From JBMSHD01 sp049416425 (GTDB taxonomy: Bacteria > Pseudomonadota > Gammaproteobacteria > Francisellales > Francisellaceae): DNA of 15,932 nt. The DNA lies in contig JBMSHD010000044.1 in assembly GCA_049416425.1 (NCBI GenBank), positions 1 to 15,932 of the forward strand, read 5' to 3'. Positions 7,564-14,487 of the stretch are shown here, one piece after another (position 1 is the first letter of the stretch; each line of letters begins with the position of its first letter). The notes under the pieces are model-generated. The model was not told where the DNA came from, did no database searches, and saw only the letters and a program-made list of their open reading frames with translations. The position numbers were made by a program, and so were the translations under genes.

Positions 7564-8343
7564 TTAGACGCCTGGCTTGTCATTATAGGCGATAATATGA
7601 TCACGTCCGCTGAACGAAAATCCTTGTTTCAGTGCAACCTCCATTACCTTGGCGTAATTCTCAATCATGGTCTTTGCCGTGGTGCCAGCAGGCATTAGCA
7701 TGACTTTATCGGCGGGAATGGTTGCTGCGATCAGAAAGCTTTGAATCTCATCAAGCAGTCCCTGTTTTGGTTGATAGACGATTTTAATCTGATAATCGCG
7801 GTGATAGTCGATCATCTGAGCAATGGCTTCAAGATTTAAACGGTGTTTGTTGTGTTGTTTGATGAGCTTATCGGTAACGATCTGCCCTTTTGGGGTTTTA
7901 CTGCCAATGATAGGAATGCTGTTGGAGAATTTGGGACTGATGCTCAAAAGATCGATGGGATGGTCGGTTTTCACAAAATGCGAGCCTTCCGTCTCCAGCG
8001 TGGTGAAAATAGTGTGGTTTTTGGCAAAATGCGTCAGTTCATTGATAAGCGCCGGATGCATGGTCGGAGCCCCGCCTGTGATCATCATCTCCTTGATCTT
8101 AGGGTTGTTTCGATACAAGGCGATGATATCGTCAAAACAGTATTTTCCTTTAATGGCATGAATGCTGGAATACCAGGTATCGCAGAAACCACCATCGCTA
8201 CCGAAATAGCAGCGATGTGTACAGCCGGTGGTGCGAACGGCAATAGTGGGGCGGCCGCGTCGAAAACCTTCACCCTGCAAACAGGGATAAAGCTCAATGA
8301 TCGGCAGTGTTTTGCCGTAATCGTCGATACGAGGGTTAGCCAT
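7564..8343 (-). CDS. queE: 7-carboxy-7-deazaguanine synthase, radical SAM (QueE), atypical cysteine spacing
   Basis: QueE converts 6-carboxy-5,6,7,8-tetrahydropterin to 7-carboxy-7-deazaguanine, the third step toward preQ0 and queuosine in tRNA. The 259-residue protein begins with the QueE signature IIELYPCLQGEGFRRGRP. The iron-sulfur cysteines appear as Cys41, Cys45 and Cys54, a CX3CX8C arrangement in place of the usual CX3CX2C; the following DTWYSS matches the CDT context after the third cysteine. The SAM-binding motif is TGGAP (89-93) rather than GGEP. LLSISPKFSNS is also QueE-like. The frame runs upstream to 8472 inside queD. ATG 8343 is chosen because it begins conserved sequence and overlaps the queD stop by 8 bases, implying coupling. 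No queC lies in the window. The assignment rests on the overall motif order and the queD neighbour. Confidence 0.88.
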   Translation of the reverse strand: MANPRIDDYGKTLPIIELYPCLQGEGFRRGRPTIAVRTTGCTHRCYFGSDGGFCDTWYSSIHAIKGKYCFDDIIALYRNNPKIKEMMITGGAPTMHPALINELTHFAKNHTIFTTLETEGSHFVKTDHPIDLLSISPKFSNSIPIIGSKTPKGQIVTDKLIKQHNKHRLNLEAIAQMIDYHRDYQIKIVYQPKQGLLDEIQSFLIAATIPADKVMLMPAGTTAKTMIENYAKVMEVALKQGFSFSGRDHIIAYNDKPGV

Positions 8344-8806
8344 TGATTTCTGCCGAGGCTTGCGATTTGTTGTTTTCGATGGCATCAACCCGGTAAAGGC
8401 AGACTCGGGCATCGGTTTCTTCGCGAATAAGGCGCCCGACTTTGTTGAGTACAAGCTCGGCCATGCCTTCACAACTGAATTTATCGATCACGCGCAACTG
8501 CAATAAACCTTGGTGATCCAAAGCACGGAATTGATCCAGTGCCGGGTCATTTTTTTCTAAGATCACCGTGTGATCAAACATGTGAGAAAACCAGGCTTTG
8601 GCCGTCATGCCATCGATGAGAAGCGCAGGATTTTTCAACCAGCCAAAGTCCCACACCCAGTTGTGCTTATCCAGTGTTTGAGCCTTGAAATACAGACGAA
8701 AGGCAATGGCATAGCCATGCAGGAAACGACAGTGTGAATGATCAGCATGCCATTGGCGAAAACAGCATGAAAATCCGTCTAAATATTTTTCTACGCGATA
8801 GATCAT
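8336..8806 (-). CDS. queD: 6-carboxytetrahydropterin synthase-like (QueD/PTPS family), divergent metal site
   Basis: This 156-residue member of the 6-pyruvoyltetrahydropterin synthase fold probably makes 6-carboxytetrahydropterin from dihydroneopterin triphosphate for QueE. The nucleophilic Cys26 sits in HCRFLHGY, matching the C-x-x-LHGH block of QueD. The general-base pair is seen as FDH (Asp78-His79), and the CEGMAE segment (112-117) matches the conserved PTSE region. Two classical zinc histidines appear changed: FSAAH reads FSCCF, and the second His of HGH is Tyr32. Histidines in WHADHSH (20, 23, 25) could substitute. Similar FxxCFRQW...HCRFLHGY forms exist in other proteobacteria as far as I recall, so this is likely a subfamily rather than a defect. 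It is the first gene of queDE, with its own promoter. Confidence 0.83.
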   Translation of the reverse strand: MIYRVEKYLDGFSCCFRQWHADHSHCRFLHGYAIAFRLYFKAQTLDKHNWVWDFGWLKNPALLIDGMTAKAWFSHMFDHTVILEKNDPALDQFRALDHQGLLQLRVIDKFSCEGMAELVLNKVGRLIREETDARVCLYRVDAIENNKSQASAEING

Positions 8807-8838
8807 GATTTTATGTCAAAGAATTGGTTCAGTGTCGT

Positions 8839-8867
8839 ACTATACCTGTTTTCTTTCGATTTGTCGA
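8839..8867 (-). promoter_or_regulatory. Sigma70-type promoter of queDE
   Basis: On the minus strand TCGACA (8862-8867) and TATAGT (8839-8844) are separated by 17 bases, and each hexamer differs from consensus at one position. Transcription would begin near 8832, only about 25 bases before the queD ATG. That leaves no room for a preQ1 riboswitch. Confidence 0.65.
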
Positions 8868-8884
8868 AATTAGGGCTTGGATTT

Positions 8885-8912
8885 TTGACTGTCTGTGTTA
8901 AGGTGTAGTCAA
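8885..8912 (+). promoter_or_regulatory. Inverted repeat and weak promoter before the DUF2797 gene
   Basis: TTGACT (8885-8890) and AGTCAA (8907-8912) form an inverted repeat with 16 bases between. TTGACT could be a -35 element, with TAGTCA (8906-8911) as a poor -10 at 15 bases. The symmetry might be an operator, but six-base arms can occur by chance. Confidence 0.3.
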
Positions 8913-8938
8913 TCTGAAGCAATTGATTTGTTTTAAAA

Positions 8939-9757
8939 ATGATGCAACTGAGTCTTTCACTTCATAAGATGCAAACGACGTTGAGCGATGATAATACAGC
9001 CCTTTACTATCTGGAGGATGTTTGTCTCAATGATTACCTTGGGCAGATGATTCGAATTGACTATCATCATGAGATCTATTGCATTGCCTGTGGGCGTAAA
9101 ACCACCAAGAGTTTTAATCAGGGGTATTGTTTTCCCTGTATGAGAACGCTGGCGGAATGCGACAGCTGTATCATTAAACCCGAACTTTGTCATTATGCTC
9201 AGGGAAGCTGTCGAGAGCCTGAGTGGGGGCAGCGCCACTGCCTTAAAGATCACTATGTCTATCTCGCCAATACCGGTAATGTGAAAGTTGGCATCACCCG
9301 GCTTAAAAACACACCGATGCGCTGGATTGACCAGGGTGCCAGCCAGGCTCTGCCAATCCTTAAAGTAGAGCAACGACTTTTATCTGGGCTCATCGAGGTT
9401 GCACTGAAGTCACATATCAGCGATAAGACCAATTGGCGTACGATGCTAAAAGCGCCGGCACCGATGCTGGATCTTATCGCGGTGAAAGAGAGGCTTATGC
9501 CTGAGATTCATGAGATCATCGCCGAGCTTAAGACAAAATATGGGGCTGACTCGGTGATGGCGGTCGATGCCGATGTGCTGGACATTGCCTATCCAGTGCT
9601 GCAGTATCCGACAAAGATCGCCTCGCTGAATCTGGATAAGACGCCGCTGGTAGAAGGTCGGTTGATGGGAATCAAAGGGCAGTATCTCATGCTTGATTGT
9701 GGTGTGATCAATATCCGTAAATTTGCCGGTTATCGGTGTGATCTGACGTTGTTCTGA
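8939..9757 (+). CDS. DUF2797 family protein: cysteine-rich domain plus GIY-YIG-like segment
   Basis: This 272-residue protein matches the DUF2797 pattern as I remember it. An N-terminal cysteine-rich part has Cys48, 51, 64, 67, 74, 77, 84, 91 and 101; the CxxC pairs at 48/51, 64/67 and 74/77 suggest one or two zinc sites. Then comes a GIY-YIG-like stretch, HYVYLANTGNVKVGITR (105-121), with possible catalytic equivalents Tyr108, Arg121, Glu153 and Asn165. The RWIDQGA block that follows is typical of the family. No function is established to my knowledge; nucleic-acid binding or cleavage is inference from the motifs. Two ATG codons stand together at the start, with no clear Shine-Dalgarno. It is a single gene between divergent queD and the convergent permease. 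There is no signal peptide, so it is cytoplasmic. Confidence 0.75.
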   Translation: MMQLSLSLHKMQTTLSDDNTALYYLEDVCLNDYLGQMIRIDYHHEIYCIACGRKTTKSFNQGYCFPCMRTLAECDSCIIKPELCHYAQGSCREPEWGQRHCLKDHYVYLANTGNVKVGITRLKNTPMRWIDQGASQALPILKVEQRLLSGLIEVALKSHISDKTNWRTMLKAPAPMLDLIAVKERLMPEIHEIIAELKTKYGADSVMAVDADVLDIAYPVLQYPTKIASLNLDKTPLVEGRLMGIKGQYLMLDCGVINIRKFAGYRCDLTLF

Positions 9758-9818
9758 AGCTGATGAGAAACGCTATGGATTGATCATTAGTAAAAGAGCC
9801 CGTTATTTTCAGATATGA

Positions 9819-11234
9819 TCATGACGCAGGGGTTGAAAAACCCTTGGGTGTCAGGGTGTCAGAGGGCGGTGACTTTCGTTTTTGCCATAACCAATAGATA
9901 ACCATTGGTAAAATCACTACCGGCACACCAAAATAAAACGTCGGTCTGAGCTCGTTGTTAAAAAGTAAAAAGATAAGACAGGCGACTTGAAGCCAGATGC
10001 CTAATAAGGGAACAACCGGAAAAAAGGGCGTTTTAAATTTGTGATTGGGTATTTTTTTTTCACGCTTGCATCGCTTTCGGTAATTGTATTGTGCCCAACA
10101 GATGGAAATCCAGCAGATGGCTCCGGTAAATCCTGAGATGCTGAGAAGATAGGCAAAGGCGGTGCTGGCAGAAAAGAAATACGATAAGATGAGAAATAAC
10201 CAGATACCAATGAGGGTGAAAATAGCGGCCGGCATCGGTACCTGATGGCGATTGAGTGAGGAGAAGACTTTGGGCGCGAGATTTTGCCGAGACAGACCAT
10301 AAAGCGCGCGAACCGTGGCATACATGCCGCTGTTGGCGCAAGAGAAGGCCGCTGAGAGTACGACAAAGCTAAACACGCCTGCCGCCCAATTAAACCCATA
10401 GCTTTGAAGCGCATCGACAAATACCGAATTGCTGTCACTCATCTTATTCCAGGGATAGATCAGCACCAGTAAAAAGACGGGAATTAAGTACAGCAGCACG
10501 ATACGAATGGCGATGTTACGAGATGCTCTCGGAATGGCAACATCGGTATTCTGGCATTCTGCTGCCGCCAGACAGACGATCTCAGAACCCTGAAAATTGA
10601 CCAGTAGAATAACCATCATGGTGATGATAATGAAATGGCCTTTTGGGAAAAACCCACCATCGCCCAGAAGGTTTTTGGTGCCGATAATGGGTTTGATGCC
10701 GGTTTTTGTATATAGTCCAAAGAAGATAAAAACGGCGATAATGGCGAAGATCACGATGGCGGCGATCTTGATCATCGACAGCCAGAATTCCAGCTCACCG
10801 AAAATTTTGACTTTGCTTAGGTTGATGATGGTGATGACAAGTCCAAACAACAGCGCCCAGATAAAAGGTGAAACCGCGGGAATAAAGGTGTGCATGATAA
10901 TGCCACCGGCGGTGCATTCAGCTGGAATATAGGCCACCCAGTTAAGCCAGTAAGACCAGCCGGTGCCGCAGGCCCAGGTCGGTGAAATATAATCATGAGT
11001 ATACTGAATAAAAGAGTTGGAGGTAGGCATGGCGACTGTGAGTTCACACAGACACAGCATCACTAAAAAGACGATGAGTCCACCTAAGGCATAGGAGATT
11101 AAAATTGCGGGGCCGGCTTGAGAGACGGCATAGCCTGTGCCGATAAAAAAGGCTGAGCCAATAATTCCGCCGAGTGAAATCAATTCCATATGCCTTAATT
11201 TCAGGTCTTTTTTAAGCGTATCATCTGGGTGCAT
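9819..11234 (-). CDS. APC-superfamily amino-acid permease (AAT type)
   Basis: This 471-residue inner-membrane protein has about twelve hydrophobic segments and the AAT-family opening LKLRHMELISLGGIIGSA (about 10-27), running on into the glycine-rich FFIGTG, as in LysP, GabP and AroP. The next conserved stretch, SYALGGLIVFLVMLCLCEL, and the SFIQYTHDYISPTWACGTGW region also fit. It imports an amino acid with protons; the substrate is not evident. The frame begins at 11288, but ATG 11234 is chosen because GGAGGG stands seven bases before it and the shortened protein starts at the family's usual hydrophilic N-terminus. The gene has its own promoter and follows rluD on the same strand after a possible terminator. 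It ends 61 bases from the convergent DUF2797 gene, and no terminator is visible between them. Confidence 0.88.
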   Translation of the reverse strand: MHPDDTLKKDLKLRHMELISLGGIIGSAFFIGTGYAVSQAGPAILISYALGGLIVFLVMLCLCELTVAMPTSNSFIQYTHDYISPTWACGTGWSYWLNWVAYIPAECTAGGIIMHTFIPAVSPFIWALLFGLVITIINLSKVKIFGELEFWLSMIKIAAIVIFAIIAVFIFFGLYTKTGIKPIIGTKNLLGDGGFFPKGHFIIITMMVILLVNFQGSEIVCLAAAECQNTDVAIPRASRNIAIRIVLLYLIPVFLLVLIYPWNKMSDSNSVFVDALQSYGFNWAAGVFSFVVLSAAFSCANSGMYATVRALYGLSRQNLAPKVFSSLNRHQVPMPAAIFTLIGIWLFLILSYFFSASTAFAYLLSISGFTGAICWISICWAQYNYRKRCKREKKIPNHKFKTPFFPVVPLLGIWLQVACLIFLLFNNELRPTFYFGVPVVILPMVIYWLWQKRKSPPSDTLTPKGFSTPAS

Positions 11235-11275
11235 ATGCCAACCCTCCACAATGTGAAAATTGAAGAAAACGGCTG

Positions 11276-11304
11276 ATAATAGCACCAAATTTTTAGGGAG
11301 TAAA
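11276..11304 (-). promoter_or_regulatory. Promoter of the amino-acid permease
   Basis: On the minus strand TTTACT (11299-11304) and TATTAT (11276-11281) are 17 bases apart. The -10 has one mismatch and the -35 has two. The predicted start near 11269 leaves a leader of about 35 bases before ATG 11234. Confidence 0.55.
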
Positions 11305-11327
11305 TCAAAAATAGCGAAGGGAGATAT

Positions 11328-11359
11328 AAAAAAATAATGAGGTTGTTGTAAGCCTTATT
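11328..11359 (-). terminator. Weak Rho-independent terminator candidate after rluD
   Basis: On the minus strand AATAAGG (11353-11359) can pair with CCTCATT (11336-11342), with one mismatch and a ten-base loop. Seven T residues follow almost at once (11328-11334). The stem is AT-rich and weak. It lies ten bases after the rluD stop and would separate rluD from the permease. Confidence 0.35.
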
Positions 11360-11369
11360 TTATCAGGTT

Positions 11370-12437
11370 CTATTCGATGTCATCATCATCCTGATCATCG
11401 TCAAAATCGCCTGTAAACGCGTCATTAAATTCATCATCGAAATCAAACTCATCTTCTTCGTAGTGATACAGAGTTTTACCGTCTTCTCTTAGGACTCTCA
11501 TCAGCTGTTTTAAATCATTCGGCAAGGGAGCTTTAAAGACCAGAGTTTCGCCGCTTATCGGATGAATAAAACCAAGCCTCCAGGCATGAAGTGCCTGGCG
11601 TTTGAAGTCTCTCAGTGCTTGAACAAGTGCCTCACTGCTACCTTTTGGAAGTTTGAGTCTGGGATTGTAGAGCGGATCGCCGACTAACGGGGCACCAATG
11701 TGTTGCAGATGTACCCGAATCTGATGGGTGCGTCCCGTCTCTAAGCAGCAGCGAATTCGTGTATGTGCGCGGTAATGTTCGATGATTTTAACGTGAGTAA
11801 TGGCGTCTTTGCCGTTTGGGGTGACGGCCATTTTGAGTCGATGATGTGGGTTTCTGCCCATTTTAGTCCTGATGCTTCCCGCTTTGTTTAAAAATCCGCT
11901 GGCGATGGCCTCGTATTCACGTTTGACTTGTCTTTTCGATAAAGATTCAACCAAAGCCGTGTGAGCCGCCAGGGATTTTGCGGCGACCATAAGACCGGAA
12001 GTGTCTTTATCCAGGCGATGGACGATGCCGGCACGGGGAACAAGCTGGAAAGCCGGATCATGAGCCAGAAGGGCATTAGACAGAGTTCCTGTCGGATTTC
12101 CGGCGCCAGGATGGACGACAAGACCTGCCGGTTTGTTGATAACGATGATATCGCCATCTTCGTAGATAATATTGAGATCCATGGCCTCAGGTTGCCACTG
12201 AGTCTGGTTGATCAGCTGCGTCTTTAGATGAATTTTCTCGCCGCCAATCAATTTGTCTTTGGCTTTCTTGATCTGGCCATCGATGACGATATCGCCGGCT
12301 TTCAGCCATTTTTGCAATTGGCTTCTGGAGTAGTCGCCAAACAGCTCGCTTAAGACCTGATCAAGACGCAGACCAGCCAATGAATCTGGTACAATAACGC
12401 TTTGCTCAATATCGGTAAATGCGGTATGATGAGTCAC
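11370..12437 (-). CDS. rluD: 23S rRNA pseudouridine synthase RluD, with acidic C-terminal tail
   Basis: RluD makes pseudouridines in helix 69 of 23S rRNA. In the 355-residue form the S4 RNA-binding domain spans about 15-75 (LRLDQVLSELFGDYSRSQL and onward). The catalytic domain shows NKPAGLVVHPG, then HRLDKDTSG with the catalytic Asp143 (Asp139 in the E. coli enzyme), and RTHQIRVHL. The frame extends to ATG 12494, but GTG 12437 is preferred: AAGG lies eight bases before it, and the longer form would start upstream of the predicted promoter. The last 29 residues hold 18 Asp/Glu, an extension not present in the E. coli protein as I know it. Divergent placement from bamD is a common gammaproteobacterial arrangement and supports RluD over RluC or RluA. 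Confidence 0.92.
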   Translation of the reverse strand: MTHHTAFTDIEQSVIVPDSLAGLRLDQVLSELFGDYSRSQLQKWLKAGDIVIDGQIKKAKDKLIGGEKIHLKTQLINQTQWQPEAMDLNIIYEDGDIIVINKPAGLVVHPGAGNPTGTLSNALLAHDPAFQLVPRAGIVHRLDKDTSGLMVAAKSLAAHTALVESLSKRQVKREYEAIASGFLNKAGSIRTKMGRNPHHRLKMAVTPNGKDAITHVKIIEHYRAHTRIRCCLETGRTHQIRVHLQHIGAPLVGDPLYNPRLKLPKGSSEALVQALRDFKRQALHAWRLGFIHPISGETLVFKAPLPNDLKQLMRVLREDGKTLYHYEEDEFDFDDEFNDAFTGDFDDDQDDDDIE

Positions 12438-12447
12438 AAAATTAACC

Positions 12448-12478
12448 TTGATGATTTTAATAAATTGCGTGCTATTGT
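12448..12478 (+). promoter_or_regulatory. Promoter of bamD with extended -10
   Basis: TTGATG (12448-12453) and TATTGT (12473-12478) are 19 bases apart, and TGC before the -10 gives the extended form. Transcription would start near 12485, leaving about 23 bases before the bamD ATG. The -10 overlaps the opposing rluD -10. Confidence 0.5.
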
Positions 12479-12479
12479 A
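12474..12479 (-). promoter_or_regulatory. -10 element of rluD, overlapping that of bamD
   Basis: On the minus strand this reads TACAAT, one base from consensus, inside the near-palindrome GCTATTGTAGC. No good -35 is seen at 17 bases. Transcription would start near 12467, about 30 bases before GTG 12437. Confidence 0.45.
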
Positions 12480-12507
12480 GCGAAAAAATGACATTTAAGG
12501 AATCTGG

Positions 12508-13326
12508 ATGAAAAAACGGCTGATAAAAATTGCACGTTCGCATTATTTTTTGCTGGCAACCTCTGTTGGGCTTCTTGCCGGCTGCAGCACCACTGATACT
12601 AAAACGCTGCCTTATCAGGGTGATTCTGAGGCTTATATCTATGCAATGGGACATAAAGAAGTCAAAGATGAAGACTATTATGATGCCATCAACACCCTGC
12701 GCTCTTTAAATGCACAATATCCATTTGGTAAGTATACAGAGCTTGGCAATCTTGATCTGATCTACGCCTATTATCAGGATAATCAGGCGGCGATGGCGCT
12801 AGGACTGGCTAAACAGTTTATAAAAGCCTATCCCAATTCAAAACATCTTGGTTATGTTTACTATATGATGGGCGTGATAAACTATGACAATGGTCGTGGT
12901 TTTTTGCAACGTTATCTTCCTTATGATATGGCGCAGCATGATCCCAGCAGTTATGCTGAGGCCTACGGTGATTTCAAGAAAGCGGTCATTTTAAACCCTA
13001 AGGCCAGCTATGTTGAGGATGCCGACAGGCGTATGGTCTACATCAATAATATGATCGGTCAGTATCAGTATAATATTGCGAAGTTTTACTTCGATCGAGG
13101 TGCCTATGTTGCCGCCATTAATCGTGCTAATATCGTGTTGAAAAATTATCCACAGAGCAATGCCATTGAAGACGCATTAGTGCTGTTGATGCAGTCCTAT
13201 GATATTTTGAAGATGACGGATGATTCCAATCAGATGATGGCGGTATTGAAAGAAAATTATCCCGATAATGCCTACTTGAAATCTTTGGAGAATGCGGCGA
13301 AGCGACCGGCAGTATTATTGAATTAA
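12508..13326 (+). CDS. bamD: Outer-membrane assembly lipoprotein BamD
   Basis: BamD is the essential TPR lipoprotein of the BAM complex that inserts beta-barrel proteins into the outer membrane. The 272-residue protein has a lipoprotein signal peptide: MKKRLIKIAR, a hydrophobic stretch, and lipobox LLAGC with the lipidated Cys26. Ser27 follows, so there is no Asp retention signal and it should go to the outer membrane. TPR-like pairs of helices run from about 38 to 262. NAQYPFGKYTE (68-78) is the typical first-repeat motif, and AYPNSKHLGYVYYMMG (107-122) marks the second. It is about 27 residues longer than the E. coli protein. AAGGA (12497-12501) supports the start. rdgC follows after 24 bases, probably in the same transcript. 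Confidence 0.94.
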   Translation: MKKRLIKIARSHYFLLATSVGLLAGCSTTDTKTLPYQGDSEAYIYAMGHKEVKDEDYYDAINTLRSLNAQYPFGKYTELGNLDLIYAYYQDNQAAMALGLAKQFIKAYPNSKHLGYVYYMMGVINYDNGRGFLQRYLPYDMAQHDPSSYAEAYGDFKKAVILNPKASYVEDADRRMVYINNMIGQYQYNIAKFYFDRGAYVAAINRANIVLKNYPQSNAIEDALVLLMQSYDILKMTDDSNQMMAVLKENYPDNAYLKSLENAAKRPAVLLN

Positions 13327-13350
13327 GTGAAGAAGAAATAAGGATCTGAT

Positions 13351-14352
13351 ATGTGGTTTAAAAACCTGGCCGTATTTGAATTTATTGAGCCGATTGAGCT
13401 TGATGCCGAACAGATAGAAGAGCGACTGGCGGATCATCGCTTTGTGCCATGTGGATCAACGGTGCCGCAGTCGATGGGCTGGATTTCACCGGCTGGCAAA
13501 GAGGGTCAACTGATCTACAGTGCTAATGGTTATCATCTGATGGCTTTTCAGGTTCAGGATAAGATTGTGCCGGCAGGCGTGATTAAAGAGCAGCTGGATG
13601 AGAAGGTTGAGGAGATCGAGCTTAAAGAGTCAAGACGCATCAAGAAGAAGGAAAAAGATCAGCTGAAAGAGGAGATCTATCAAAGCCTTCTACCAAGAGC
13701 TTTCACGCGTAGTAATGTCATCTATGGCTATATCGATACACGCGGCGGCTGGCTTGTGGTCAATGCGGCTTCGAGTAAAAAAGCCGAGCTCTTCACGCTT
13801 AATTTGAGAAAAGCCTTGGGCAGCCTGAAGATACGCATTCCTGAGCTTATGCCTGTTGGTATGCTTTTGACGCACTGGATAAAGTCAAAAGAATATCCAG
13901 AAGCGCTCGCTATCACCGATCAATGCGTATTGCAGGACAATAAGGATGCTGCTGGCACCATTCGCTGTCAGCGCCAGGATCTGTTTTCAGATGATATTAT
14001 CTCACTGATCGACTCAGGGCGTGAAGTCATTCAACTGGGGTTGTGCTATAGAGATGCCGTTTCATTTGTGTTAAATGATGAATTTATGATCAAGTCGGTG
14101 AAGTTTTTAGAGATTATTCAGGATCAGGCCAATGATATTGCCGGTGATGATGTTTCGGTTCAGTTCGATGCTGACTTCAGTATTATGAGTGAGACATTGA
14201 GCGAATTTATTGCCTATCTGCATGCGGTTTTTGCCAAAAAAGCGACCGTTGATAACAGCGATCTGAGTGATGAAATTCAAAGATCCACTAGTGATGATGT
14301 GGATGAAAATAACATGCCGTTTGATGTCGAGGAGAAAAGTGAAAGCAGCTGA
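13351..14352 (+). CDS. rdgC: Recombination-associated protein RdgC
   Basis: RdgC is a nucleoid-associated protein that forms a ring dimer on double-stranded DNA and limits RecA activity. The 333-residue protein shows the family opening MWFKNLAVFEF, FVPCGSTVPQSMGWISP (31-47), LLPRAFTR (113-120) and the GWLVVNAASSKKAE block (133-146), followed by ALGSLKIRIPE and the WIKSKEYPE segment. A charged, probably coiled helix spans 77-110. It is about 30 residues longer than the E. coli protein because of an acidic, Ser/Asp-rich tail from about 300. AAGGA (13340-13344) supports the start. It lies 24 bases after bamD, an uncommon partner as far as I know, and no terminator follows it. Confidence 0.94.
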   Translation: MWFKNLAVFEFIEPIELDAEQIEERLADHRFVPCGSTVPQSMGWISPAGKEGQLIYSANGYHLMAFQVQDKIVPAGVIKEQLDEKVEEIELKESRRIKKKEKDQLKEEIYQSLLPRAFTRSNVIYGYIDTRGGWLVVNAASSKKAELFTLNLRKALGSLKIRIPELMPVGMLLTHWIKSKEYPEALAITDQCVLQDNKDAAGTIRCQRQDLFSDDIISLIDSGREVIQLGLCYRDAVSFVLNDEFMIKSVKFLEIIQDQANDIAGDDVSVQFDADFSIMSETLSEFIAYLHAVFAKKATVDNSDLSDEIQRSTSDDVDENNMPFDVEEKSESS

Positions 14353-14392
14353 CTATCATAACGCCATTTATTTAATAAAAATAACTCAAAAT

Positions 14393-14446
14393 AATCTCTC
14401 TATTCAATAAAAAGTAAATCATTGACAACAATCTCTCTGTTTGACA
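14393..14446 (+). repeat. Short direct repeats in the region before the PLC-like gene
   Basis: AATCTCTCT occurs at 14393-14401 and again at 14430-14438. TTGACA occurs at 14422-14427 and again at 14441-14446. The copies lie in an AT-rich 130-base gap and may be regulator sites or alternative -35 elements. Confidence 0.35.
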
Positions 14447-14469
14447 CCATGGTAAAGTAGGCTGATAGA
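14441..14469 (+). promoter_or_regulatory. Candidate promoter of the PLC-like gene
   Basis: A consensus -35 TTGACA (14441-14446) lies 17 bases before GATAGA (14464-14469). That -10 is only moderate, and the leader would be about 12 bases. An extended TGGTAAAGT (14450-14458) offers another -10 without a well-spaced -35. Confidence 0.4.
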
Positions 14470-14487
14470 TACAAGTGGAGAATGGTT

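Noticed and set aside
7843..8346. 167-codon plus-strand open frame
   Set aside because: It is antisense to queE; its length follows from queE codon use and it has no motif.
8807..8838. preQ1 riboswitch before queD
   Set aside because: The predicted leader is only about 25 bases and lacks the C-rich loop and A-rich tail of preQ1-I aptamers.
9830..9843. Hairpin GGGTT-GAAA-AACCC as a terminator between convergent genes
   Set aside because: It lies inside the last codons of the permease, and no T-run follows on either strand.
12438..12494. Longer RluD start at ATG 12494
   Set aside because: The extra 19 residues are not domain-like, the start would precede the predicted promoter, and GTG 12437 has a Shine-Dalgarno.
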